Assembly (NCBI RefSeq): GCF_001886855.1
Contig: NZ_CP013197.1
Coordinates: 558,001-622,000 of the forward strand
DNA length: 64,000 nucleotides
Direction of reading: 5' to 3'
Origin: Spiroplasma citri
GTDB lineage: Bacteria; Bacillota_I; Bacilli_A; Mycoplasmatales; Mycoplasmataceae
Positions 9,631-18,536 of this stretch are shown here, piece by piece. The translations under genes and the position numbers were made by a program. The notes below the pieces were generated by a model. That model searched no databases. It saw only the letters and a program-made list of their open reading frames with translations, and was not told the DNA's origin. Each line of letters opens with the position of its first letter. Within the stretch, counting starts at the first letter, position 1.

Positions 9631-9672
9631 AATAAAAACACTGATTTGATTGTAATTTTAATTCTTATTTAT

Positions 9673-9701
9673 TTGACAAATAATTTTAATGACGGTATCA
9701 T
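9673..9701 (+). promoter_or_regulatory. P1-type phage promoter
   Basis: TTGACA, 17 bases, TATCAT, with a conserved spacer containing AATGACGG. The start point should be near 9708. Five more copies are in prophage B, all pointing along phage transcription. Part of the -35 region is a small palindrome, ATTTGACAAAT. This copy drives the fibre operon. Confidence 0.75.
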
Positions 9702-9757
9702 CACGACGACAATAAATGATGGGGTTAATTATTATTGTTAAGGCTGGTGATTTTTTT

Positions 9758-9805
9758 ATGTTAGATAATAATGAAAATAATAAGGTGGTTAAATTATGGC
9801 AATAG
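9758..9805 (+). CDS. 15-aa leader peptide
   Basis: ATG with AAGG upstream, encoding an Asn/Lys/Val-rich 15-mer. Its stop TAG lies inside the next start (ATGGCAATAG), so ribosomes finishing it could reinitiate. The same peptide is conserved at 25979-26026 in B. Probably couples or tunes translation of the following gene. Confidence 0.5.
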   Translation: MLDNNENNKVVKLWQ

Positions 9806-10308
9806 TTTTAAAAACATTTCCTAATTGTAATGTAGAAGCGTGTGATGATGGAATTATTCAAGATTTTTTTGCTAGTTTTTTTGTTAAAGATAAAAATATT
9901 ATTTTTTTAAACGAAGAAAAAAAGTTAATAAAAACACACCCTGGAAATAAAGTTTTTTTTAATCAAACATATATATTAATTTATGGGCGAATTATTGAAA
10001 TTGAAGAAGATACAGAATATGAATTACAAGCAACCAGTGGAAATTCAATTAAAAAAATTATTTTTAATATTAATTTAATAACAAAAAAGAATGAAATTAA
10101 AACACTAACAAACGAATTATTAAATGAAAGTAATTTATCATGAGAAGATATTAAAAACGAAGAATGAAGCTATGATATTGAATTATTTACTTATCAATTA
10201 CAAAATAACACAATTTACAATATAAAAGAAAATCAAAAATATTGAGAAGACTTAAAACCACACACAAAACTAAACAACGATCTAAACAATAATTTTAACA
10301 ACGAATAA
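9796..10308 (+). CDS. Phage structural protein before the fibre, 3'-truncated
   Basis: 170 residues, beginning 'MAIVLKTFPNCNVEACDDG'. The B copy is 200 residues (25386-25988). A about 14-base deletion near 10303 shifts the frame in A and leaves the last 23 codons as a separate frame (10313-10384). The fold looks beta-rich with a helical tail, and the position between tail tip and fibre suggests a baseplate or upper-fibre component. No family recognised. Confidence 0.6.
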
Positions 10309-10398
10309 AAATATGATTGCTAATAACGCATTAAATAGTGAATGAGATAAAACATCTAACAAATTAGAAAAAAAATATTTATAAAAGAGAGGTAAAAA

Positions 10399-12051
10399 AT
10401 GGCATTTAGATTTATAACATTTGACAATACAGAAGATTATTTAACAGACCGCGACCAAGCAATATACTATGATTTTTTATTAAGAAACCAAACAATTCCC
10501 TACTATGCTAATAAAGAATTAAGCAATAAAAACGCTATAAACTTATTAGGTAATAGCGATAATTATAACGAAGAAATGTTAAAACTATGTGATAACAATT
10601 CAACTGGTTTTTTATTTTATGGATTTGGCCAACAAGAAAACTTAGAAGCAGAATTCAAATATGAAGACAACGGAATTCAAGCAAAAATAAAAACAAAAAA
10701 AGGAAACAGAGAAATACCATTTTTTTATTTAAGCATTTGCGGAAGAATGATTAAAGTAGAAAACAATACCACAAACGATATCAACGACTTAATACCGTAT
10801 GCAAAAAACCAAGCAGAAACAACAACAATATTTTTAACAATTAAAATAGATATGTCAAAAGCACCATTAGTATATCCAATCCCCGATATAGACAACCCAG
10901 ATGAAAACTACCAATATATTAATAAAAATTTTATTGAAAGTTTAGAAGAAAACAAAAGCGAACAAATTGAAAAATTAACAGAATTATTAGAACAATGCCC
11001 CATTAACACTAAAATTGAAGAAGTTGAACCAAGCGGAATTGACAATAAATTCTATTTTGAAAAAACCAACGAAGAAGAAAACAAACCATGAAAAAATATT
11101 AAAAGTGCCATGACTTGAACCGATAATTCAAAAACAATAGCAACAGCCATAATCGATAACATTAATCAAGTAAATGATTTTAAATACCGAGCAATTTATC
11201 AAAATAAATGTGCTAGCGAATATTTTGTATGAACAGACAAAGGAAGATTAATCCAAGATAACTTAAACACAAGACATAAAGACGGAATTTATGAATTCCC
11301 TATTCTTAGTTTTAATTTACCCCTAAAAGGCGAAAAAATAAAATCCTTTAATTGAGAATATACCGCACGAGCTCCAATTCGTTATCAATCAATCAAAGAC
11401 CCCAACAATTTTATTAATTTTTGCGAATATGCCCGAGAAAAAAAGGAAGAATTCAATAGAAAATGAATCAAAGAAATGGAAAAAATGGATCAAAAAATAG
11501 CACAACTAGAAAAAAGAATTAGAGAAATGCCCTACAAAATAGAAAGCAGCGTCAAATATGTGAAAAGCAGATTAAAAGAAATAGCACCAGACGAAAAACC
11601 TTTTAATCAAGTTGATAATAAATGATATTATGTTGTATGAAAAAAAGATAAATGAGAAATAAATAAAATTTTTAGAAATTATAATATTAATGTAAACCAA
11701 GAATATATTATATACAAAGATAATAACTATGAATTAAAGTTTTTCAGAGGTATTAACAAAATAAATAAAATACAAGACACATCTTTAATCTATAATTCTA
11801 ATAATCCTTTTGGCTTTGCACAATGAGGTGAAAGAAATTCTGATTATATAAATTATATTAAATCAGTTTATCGTTGAGATGGTGGGGAAGAATGATCACC
11901 AATATTAGCATATGATGATGAAAGGGATATGATTAAGTTTTGGGTATGAAAAGATTTTAAAACATGAGAAAAAGCACAGCGTGGTATTGTAACAACGGCT
12001 GCTATTGGTTTGCGAGCATTTGGATATTGAGTACTAATTGATAAATATTAA
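10399..12051 (+). CDS. Putative tail fibre / receptor-binding protein, 550 aa
   Basis: The last large virion-type gene before the holin-like genes. Residues 1 to about 395 are nearly identical to the B protein and end in a coiled coil ('QKIAQLEKRIREMP'). Residues 399-493 are a separate domain quite different from that of B but bounded by shared motifs ('EKPFN' to 'VYRW'). A conserved tail of about 55 residues follows ('IKFWVWKDFKTWEKAQ'). A conserved stem with an exchangeable C-terminal domain is what receptor-binding fibres look like. The 285 bp encoding that domain recur exactly in the lipoprotein gene at 12588-13121. Fibre identity is an inference from position and architecture. Confidence 0.65.
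11593..11877 (+). repeat. 285-bp inverted repeat, fibre arm
   Basis: Compared base by base with 12657-12941 on the other strand: no difference found over 285 bp. The arms are 779 bp apart and enclose the fibre 3' end, two holin-like genes and the lipoprotein 3' end. Confidence 0.95.
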
Positions 12052-12074
12052 TTTAATAATAAGGAGAATAAAAA

Positions 12075-12356
12075 ATGAATGAGACTATTTTAGAAATTAT
12101 TGTTTTGGTTATATCACTTTTTACTGGTGGAACAACCGGTATAACTGCAACTATTTTGAGTAAAAAACAGCAAAAAATCAGAGATGAAAACAAAGAATTA
12201 AAAGAAAAAATAAATGATATTAAAATTGAAATTAATAATATTAATACAAAATTAGATGTTATTACGATCATAAATAACAAACTTGCTAATAACAACAAAA
12301 TAAATATCAGACAAAAAAATAAGGATGGTAATAAAAATGAAAAAGAAAAAAACTAA
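12075..12356 (+). CDS. Holin-like membrane protein, 93 aa
   Basis: One N-terminal membrane segment (residues about 5-28, 'IIVLVISLFTGGTTGITATIL') followed by a coiled coil of heptads through residue 70 and a basic tail. This is the pattern of many small phage holins. It follows the fibre gene with an AAGGAG site and overlaps the next gene by 20 bases. Virtually identical in B (23446-23727). No endolysin follows; a mollicute host has no peptidoglycan to cut. Confidence 0.55.
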   Translation: MNETILEIIVLVISLFTGGTTGITATILSKKQQKIRDENKELKEKINDIKIEINNINTKLDVITIINNKLANNNKINIRQKNKDGNKNEKEKN

Positions 12357-12549
12357 GTTATTTTTTTTACGATTAGCATATTGAATAGTTCACGGTTTAA
12401 CATTGGGGTTGCCAATTTTATTCACTGAAATTAATAAACTAATGCTAAAACTAAAAGAAAAAATTAATAATGAATGTATTTTGTTAGATGAAAATAAACA
12501 AGATAATATCAACAAAATAATTAAAAAAGATGATGAAAAAGAAAATTAA
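12337..12549 (+). CDS. Small membrane protein, 70 aa
   Basis: A basic N-terminus, one hydrophobic segment ('LFFLRLAYWIVHGLTLGLPI') and a highly charged helical tail. It starts inside the preceding holin-like gene, so the two probably act together, as holin and partner or two-component holin. Conserved at 23253-23465. Confidence 0.5.
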
Positions 12550-12557
12550 ATACATTA

Positions 12558-12589
12558 AAAAAAGCAATTTAGTAAAAATTGCTTTTTTT
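12558..12589. terminator. Bidirectional terminator
   Basis: AGCAATTT, AGTA, AAATTGCT flanked by A and T runs. It separates the fibre/holin operon from the convergent lipoprotein gene. Confidence 0.85.
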
Positions 12590-13121
12590 ATTCACCATTA
12601 ACTTTTACATTACCATCAATATCAACTACTAAATCAGGTTTTTCTTTATCTAAATTTCAACGATAAACTGATTTAATATAATTTATATAATCAGAATTTC
12701 TTTCACCTCATTGTGCAAAGCCAAAAGGATTATTAGAATTATAGATTAAAGATGTGTCTTGTATTTTATTTATTTTGTTAATACCTCTGAAAAACTTTAA
12801 TTCATAGTTATTATCTTTGTATATAATATATTCTTGGTTTACATTAATATTATAATTTCTAAAAATTTTATTTATTTCTCATTTATCTTTTTTTCATACA
12901 ACATAATATCATTTATTATCAACTTGATTAAAAGGTTTTTCTTGAGGACAAATTCATTCTAAGTTTTCTTTTATTTCTTGGCAATTTGTGTATATTTGGT
13001 TTTCTTGTTTTAGTTGTTGTAATTCTTCTTCGTTATATTGTGGTGTATTACAAGCAACTAGACTTGTTGTGCTTGTTCCTAATAATGTAATTGCTCCTAA
13101 AAAACTTAATCATTTTTTCAT
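12588..13121 (-). CDS. Prophage lipoprotein carrying the fibre tip domain, 177 aa
   Basis: The signal peptide ends in the lipobox LVAC (Cys24), so the protein should be anchored on the outer face of the membrane. A helical spacer follows. Residues 61-155 are then identical to residues 399-493 of the fibre-like protein of the same prophage. The last 20 residues ('PDLVVDIDGNVKVNGE') are its own. GGAGTGGG precedes the ATG. The gene is convergent with the virion genes, so it can be expressed by the lysogen. Inferred role: occupy the receptor that the fibre uses and block superinfection. Prophage B has an equivalent with a different domain. Confidence 0.8.
12657..12941 (-). repeat. 285-bp inverted repeat, lipoprotein arm
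   Basis: Exact reverse complement of 11593-11877. Confidence 0.95.
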
Positions 13122-13240
13122 AAAAACCCACTCCTTTCTTGATATTTTATTTATATAAAAATTATATAATGAATTATGCAAATTTAATGATTATTTATTG
13201 AAAATATAATTAAAATATAAATATTCAAAAATAATATTTA

Positions 13241-13267
13241 TTTTGATAATATATTAACAGTATCAAA
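13241..13267. promoter_or_regulatory. Divergent-promoter operator candidate
   Basis: Half-sites TTTTGATA and TATCAAA lie between the divergent lipoprotein and 13307 genes. A fuller palindrome with the same half-sites is at the same place in B (22583-22604). The 185-bp gap also holds the TATATAAT box of the lipoprotein promoter (minus strand). Confidence 0.4.
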
Positions 13268-13306
13268 CAAAAATTTTAATTTTAAGAAAGGAAGTTAATT
13301 ATATAT

Positions 13307-13762
13307 ATGGCACCACAAGCAATTTTTGAACCCGAATCAGAACATTTTATGGATGAATTTAATATATACAAAGATGATGATAATGAAGAAAATGATAACG
13401 AAGAAGACGAAAAAAGTGGTTTTTTTAAAGATATTAATTGAAACCACAACATATTAGAACTTTTTGAAGAAATCAAAGAAATTAAGCAAGATATTTGAAT
13501 ACAAATTCTTACTGTTTATCTTGATAAAAATGATAATGTTTCAGGTATTGAATTTAAAATAACTCCTGAGGGAAGTTTTTATCATGAATATATATTTGTT
13601 AATTTTGATGAAAAAGGAAAAATAACTAATGATTTAAAAGAAAATATAGAAACATATAAGGAACAAGACAAAGAAGATGATTTTTATTTAGATTTTAAAG
13701 TTGTTAAAAAATTTTATCAAACATTAATGAATTTACAAAATAAACAAAAAAATAATAATTAA
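13307..13762 (+). CDS. Acidic phage protein, 151 aa
   Basis: The N-terminal 45 residues are strongly acidic ('DDDNEENDNEEDEKSG'), followed by a mixed domain. GAAAGGAAG precedes the start. The gene is divergent from the lipoprotein. At the same place in B there is an unrelated Cys-rich gene, so this is an exchangeable accessory gene. Acidic composition is compatible with a DNA mimic or antitoxin, but that is speculation. Confidence 0.55.
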
Positions 13763-13763
13763 G

Positions 13764-13787
13764 CAAGATTAAAAATCTTGTTTTTTT
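13764..13787 (+). terminator. Terminator after the acidic gene
   Basis: CAAGATT, AAA, AATCTTG, then T7. Confidence 0.85.
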
Positions 13788-13874
13788 ATTTTAAATTAAG
13801 ATATAATACATTTGTTATCAAAAAAGTATCAAAATTGTATTAAATAATATTAAAAAAATTAAATATTTGAAAAA

Positions 13875-13900
13875 CAAGTTAAAAATAACTTGCTTTTTTT
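13875..13900 (+). terminator. Second terminator, upstream of the transposase gene
   Basis: CAAGTTA, AAAA, TAACTTG, then C and T7. Conserved in B (about 22038-22063). A TATAAT near 13800 lies 60-70 bases before it, so a short RNA could be made between the two terminators. The terminator would also shield the transposase gene from phage transcription. Confidence 0.7.
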
Positions 13901-13962
13901 AGGTGCTTATTTTAATGTGTGTGATGATTTATTTTTAAATCAGGAAAGGAAACAACTTTAAA

Positions 13963-15285
13963 ATGGATATTAATAATATTATTAATGGTGACAACTTTTT
14001 TAATAAAACATATGAAGATTTGAGTAGATATGTTGTTGGAGAAATTGCATCTAGGTTAGAAAATTTAGATGATCTTATTTTTCAAAATTATCAAAAATAT
14101 GATAAATTTAAACATTATCGAGTAAAAGAAATAAGAACAAAAACATTAATTACTTTAAAAGGTAAAATAACATTTCGCAGACGACGATATTATAAAATTA
14201 ATCCAATAACAGGAAAAGAAGAATATATTTTTATTTTAGATGAAGTTTTAAAAATTAAAAAATGACAAAGACTGGGGAATGACGTCAAAGAAAGAATTTT
14301 ATTGTTTTTAAGTGATGATAAAAAATACCGCGATATTTTAGATGCCTTAGAACAAGCAAAAATTAGTTTAATGACAATTTCAAATACAATAAAAAACGCA
14401 ACAACAAACGAAAAATATTATATTAATAATACCACTATTAAAATAAAAGTTCCGCATACTTTATATATTCAAATTGATGGAACTTTTCTTAAAATAGAAT
14501 ACGATAGAAAAAAGGTTAAAAAACACACCTTATTATCTACTGTTCATACTGGTTATGATCAAGAAAAAACAACCGAAAAAAGACATGTAATTGCAAATAA
14601 GTTAGGTGTTTACGAAATAGATAATATTCCAATTTATATTTCTAAAAAAACAAAATTAAACCGTTTTGTTGTTAAATTAATACTTTTGATAGTAAGTAAT
14701 TATAATATTCAAGATGATACTGAAATTATGATTTTAGGTGATGGAGCAAATTGAATTAAAGGGGTTAAAAAAGATATTGCAAATCGTTTTCCTAATAACA
14801 AAGTTCATTATACAATAGACAAATTTCATTTAGTAAAAAGATTTAAGGATTTATTACCCCACCGAAGAATAATTAAAGAAAATGAAGAAACTTTTAAACA
14901 AGTTGTTGATTATTTTTATAATGGAAAATATTATGAATTATTACAATGTTTAAAAGAAAGTAAGTCATTTATTCCTAGTTCTAAAAAGTTTTTAAGAGAA
15001 ACAATTAATTTAATTAAAAATAACGAGGGTGGCATTAAAAATCAAACATTATGAAATAATATTGGTTGTCATATGGAGGGCGATGTTTCCCGTTATGGTA
15101 AGGGGATATTTTCTAAAAAAGGAATTTATAGCGAAAAAACTGTTAAAAATAAATTGAATACTAGTATGCTAAAATTAAGAAATAATATTAAGGATTTTAA
15201 ACAATCAGAAAAACCACCAGAAAATAATAGTATTTTATATAATAATTTTAATAAAACTGAACAACAAAACTTACATCTTTATTAA
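13963..15285 (+). CDS. UPF0236 / ISLre2-family transposase, 440 aa
   Basis: A full-length DDE-type transposase of the UPF0236 group. Asp172 is in 'IQIDGTF', Asp260 in 'GDGANWI' and Glu372 in 'GCHMEGDVSRYGKG', with 'DKFHLVKRF' between the second Asp and the Glu. A basic, zinc-less N-terminus precedes. AAAGGAAA lies before ATG. A diverged relative (about 85% at the DNA level by eye) occupies the same end of prophage B, truncated. This suggests it belongs to the element rather than being a chance IS insertion. It may serve as the prophage integration enzyme. Confidence 0.8.
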
Positions 15286-15362
15286 TTTTATTTTTAAGTT
15301 AAATAATTTTAATAAAAATGAATTTTTTGTTGTGATTAAATTTAAAAAAATATAAAAATTTG

Positions 15363-15390
15363 TTGACAATAAAATTAAACATGGTATCTT
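15363..15390 (+). promoter_or_regulatory. Promoter candidate for the ABC operon
   Basis: TTGACA, 16 bases, TATCTT, about 140 bases before the permease start. The rest of 15286-15527 is AT-rich and contains the possible right prophage end (15438-15461). Confidence 0.35.
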
Positions 15391-15437
15391 TAAATTAAGT
15401 AGGTGGATTATTTATCCCATAATTTCTTAAAATATAT

Positions 15438-15461
15438 TAAATACCCTTAAATAATTTATAC
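15438..15461 (-). repeat. Possible right terminal repeat of prophage A
   Basis: On the minus strand: GTATAAA, eight bases, GGGTATT, matching the left end at 1940-1960 in both blocks. It lies between the transposase gene and the first host gene. No target duplication was seen. Confidence 0.3.
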
Positions 15462-15527
15462 AATCAATATCTGCTATAAAATTGACAAGCATAAATTAAG
15501 TAATTTAAAAAATAGATGGAGAATAGA

Positions 15528-17381
15528 ATGCTTAGAAAAGGTAAATCAAATTCATGATATTCAATAATATCATTTTCAATTTTTAAAATCCGCCGTTCAA
15601 TGGCAGTTTGAGTTTTAGTGTTGTTGTCACTTGTTTTATTTGCTGCACTTGCAATTACTCTTTTTTTATCTTCAACAAATATTTACGATTTTTTAAAAAA
15701 TTTTCAATATGGAGTTTTTATTTTTAATAATATTTTATTATTATTGTTTGTTTTGTTAGTCATCATTAAAATTTTTGGTCGAGAATTTGAAGATGGTACA
15801 TATTTGCTCTTAATTTCCAAACCATATTCTCGTTTTACTTTATTTTTCTTAAAATTAATTTCACTTTGAATTTTGATTATCTTTTTCTTAGGAGCAATTA
15901 TTTTGTTTGCGTTAGGAATTGGTTATATTGGCTATTTAATTAATAATAATTCAGAATATTTAGAAGTTTATCAAAATTTATTATTAAAATTACTTTTGTA
16001 TTCTTTAGCATTGTCTTTTTTTGCATCAAGTGGTATTTTATTTGCTGTAACTTTTTTAAATTCGCAAGTAGTTTTGTTAATTGTTGTTATTTTCTGTAGT
16101 TTATTTTTAGTTGGGGGGATGCCATATTCGTTAATTATGAGTTTAGCGAATACAATTGATTTGTCATTTATAGAAACTAGTATGACTAAACAAAATTATC
16201 CCGTTCTTATTATTAAAAGTACAATTAATTTTAAAAGAAATTTAGAAAAAAAATTAATTAAATATAATAATTTGACTAGTAAAATTTGAGATTTTTATAA
16301 TTCGTGAGATTACGATGATTTAGATAAAGTTTTTAAAACGCGCGACTATGAAAATATTACAAGTGATCCTAGTTTACGAATTAAACGATTAGAATTTTAT
16401 CAATCATTAGGTTTAACAAAACCGAAAGAAGAAAGTTATACAATTGAACAACTTAATAAGTGAGATAAAATAACAAAATATAAATATGATAATAAGGATG
16501 AAACCATTTTTGAGATTATTAATAAAGTTGGCGGAAGTAATCTTAAAATGAAATTGAATTTTGCAACAAATTTCTTTTTTAAATCACCAGGAGAATTAGA
16601 ACCAAATAATGAAATTCATCAAGAATTACTTGACTGTATTAACTTTATTGAAAAAAGTGCAAAATCATGAGAGTTGTATCTTAGAACAAATGATTTAAAT
16701 GGAAATTCGTTATTTTACTTTGATTTAGATAAATCCTATTATAGTTTAATATCATCTGATGGGAAGGTAGGAACCGAAAACCAAAAATTGTCAGAACCAA
16801 ATGGATTTAATCCAGTAAATGTTTTTCGCGCCGAATTTGCTCTGACTGGAATTTCACCAGCTGATTCCGAATATGATAATGGTCCTGACTTTCAAGATTG
16901 AATTCTTAATTATTTTGGAGCTGAAGATAGAATTGAGGATGGTTTTGAAATTAAAACACTTTATGTTTTAAGAGAAATTGAAATTAATATTTTAAAAAAA
17001 ATAATGGATTATAAATTACTTGAAGCTGTGCCACTTAAAATAAATACAGAATGACAAAAATATGATGATTTAATGCAAACATATGAATTAATTTCTAAAA
17101 TTAATATTATTGAACATTGAAATCAAATTTGAACAAGTTCTTTATCATATGTTCCATTTTGATTTGAACCACTTCAACGAAGCAACATTAATTTTAATGT
17201 TCAAAATAATTATTTAATGAGTTATCAAGATTTCCCAATATCATTAAAACAAGATAAAAAGGTTGACCTTGTTGTGCTTCCATTCTTAAATATTAATTTA
17301 TTGTTATATATTTATTTAGGAATATCTGGTTTGTTTTTAGTTAATGCTTATTTAATTTTACGTCGCAAAAATATTACTTAA
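15528..17381 (+). CDS. ABC-2-type transporter permease, 617 aa
   Basis: Six hydrophobic segments in the first 200 residues and one at the extreme C-terminus ('FLNINLLLYIYLGISGLFLV') flank a large extracytoplasmic domain of about 350 residues. A cytoplasmic loop ('VIIKIFGREFEDGTYLLL') is typical of ABC-2 permeases. GGAG before ATG. The ATPase gene follows 25 bases later. Such pairs export drugs, peptides or lipids; the substrate here cannot be told. Confidence 0.75.
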
Positions 17382-17406
17382 GGCAGGAAGAAGGAGATGT
17401 TAAATC

Positions 17407-18396
17407 ATGAATAATAATGCATTAGTACTTAGCGATGTTGCGATTGCTTCGCGTAATTTTAGTAAAAAGTTTAAAAATAGTATTGTTGGTCCGTTTAATT
17501 TTAATGCTAGTCGTGGAAAATTACACGCCATTTTAGGTGCTTCTGGGAGCGGAAAAACAGTTTTTATTAAATCTTTAATTGGTGGTTTAAAAGGTTTTAA
17601 GGGTGATATTACAATTTTTGGGAAAAAAGCAACAAAAATTAGTATGAAAAAAATGATTGGTTATGTTCCTGAGTTTGTTACTTTTCCTGAAAACATTAGT
17701 TCTTATAATTTTTTAAAGTATTTAGGAAAAACAAATGGTTTGCGGGGGAGATATCTTCGAGACCGAATTGAATACTTAATGAAATCATTAGAAATTTGAG
17801 AACACCGTGATAAAGATGTTAATTCATTTTCATCAGGAATGAAAAAAAGAGTAATGATTATTCAGGGTATTATTCATGACCCTGAAATCTTAATTTTAGA
17901 TGAACCAGAAGCAGGATTAGATATTAATAATCGAAAAAAAATTATTTTTTACTTAAAGCAATTAACACTACGTGGTAAAACTGTCTTTTTTTCATCCCAT
18001 TTACTAGATGAAATTAAGGATTATATTGATGAATTTACAATGGTAATGAATGGAACACAAATTTATACGGGACAATTAGCTGCTTTTAATATTAAAAATA
18101 GTTATTATTTGGTGACTAATAATCCCCAAGCAATGATTCGTTATTTTAATTTAAACCGAATACCAAATTGATATGATCGAGCAAATAATTCGTTAAATTT
18201 TGTTTTAAATTCACCATTACATTTATATTATGTCACTCAATATGCATTAAAAAAACGGATTAAGATTGCTAAAATTAGTGAAGTTGAATTTTCATTTGAT
18301 TTTTTATTACAAAAATTAAATATTACGTTACCTCCCAATATGACCACTAATCGTAAATTACGAAAGAAACAGTTGAAGAAACAGCAACAAGGTTAA
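17407..18396 (+). CDS. ABC transporter ATP-binding protein, 329 aa
   Basis: Walker A 'GASGSGKT' (44-51), signature 'FSSGMKKR' and Walker B 'ILILDEP', followed by 'SSHLLDEI' (H-loop). The signature has SSG in place of SGG. A C-terminal extension of about 100 residues follows the NBD. It is the partner of the permease upstream and energises it from the cytoplasmic face. AGAAGGAG precedes the ATG. Confidence 0.85.
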
Positions 18397-18453
18397 TCAA
18401 TTAGAATAAGTTTTAAGTAGGATTATGCAACAAAATTAAAGAAGATATGTTTT

Positions 18454-18488
18454 AAAAATATTTTAATGTCCATTAAAGTATTTTTTTT
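18454..18488 (+). terminator. Terminator of the ABC operon
   Basis: A long AT-rich hairpin (AAAAATATTTTAATG / CATTAAAGTATTTTT, one G-U) ending in T8. Confidence 0.7.
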
Positions 18489-18536
18489 ATTATAATTAAA
18501 CTAGGTTCAAATTATTTTAAAAAAGGAGCAAATTGT

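Larger units (their letters stand above)
1940..15461 (+). mobile_element. Prophage A, deleted siphovirus-type remnant
   Basis: The left boundary is where sequence becomes collinear with the reverse complement of 53997 downward. Gene order matches prophage B, but the early, recombination, terminase, head and upstream tail genes are missing: methyltransferase sequence joins tape-measure sequence at 4057/4058. The tail tip, toxin-antitoxin island, fibre, holin-like, lipoprotein and transposase genes remain. Several genes carry nonsense or frameshift changes, so it is probably not able to form virions. The right boundary (about 15461) is inferred from a possible terminal repeat and is uncertain by about 150 bp. 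Confidence 0.75.

Noticed and set aside
12053-12298. Membrane-protein-like ORF antisense to the holin-like gene
   Set aside because: Mirror of an Asn/Lys/Ile-rich coding frame, which always looks hydrophobic in reverse; the sense frame is conserved in both prophages.
11593-12941. Site-specific invertible segment with a dedicated invertase
   Set aside because: No serine or tyrosine invertase gene is nearby, the repeats are long and coding, and both prophages have the same orientation. Homologous gene conversion is enough to explain the pattern.
16280-16340. Internal TGA codons as evidence of pseudogenes throughout the window
   Set aside because: TGA occurs inside almost every conserved gene, including OppB-F, TerL and the transposase, and falls at expected Trp positions; it is Trp here.
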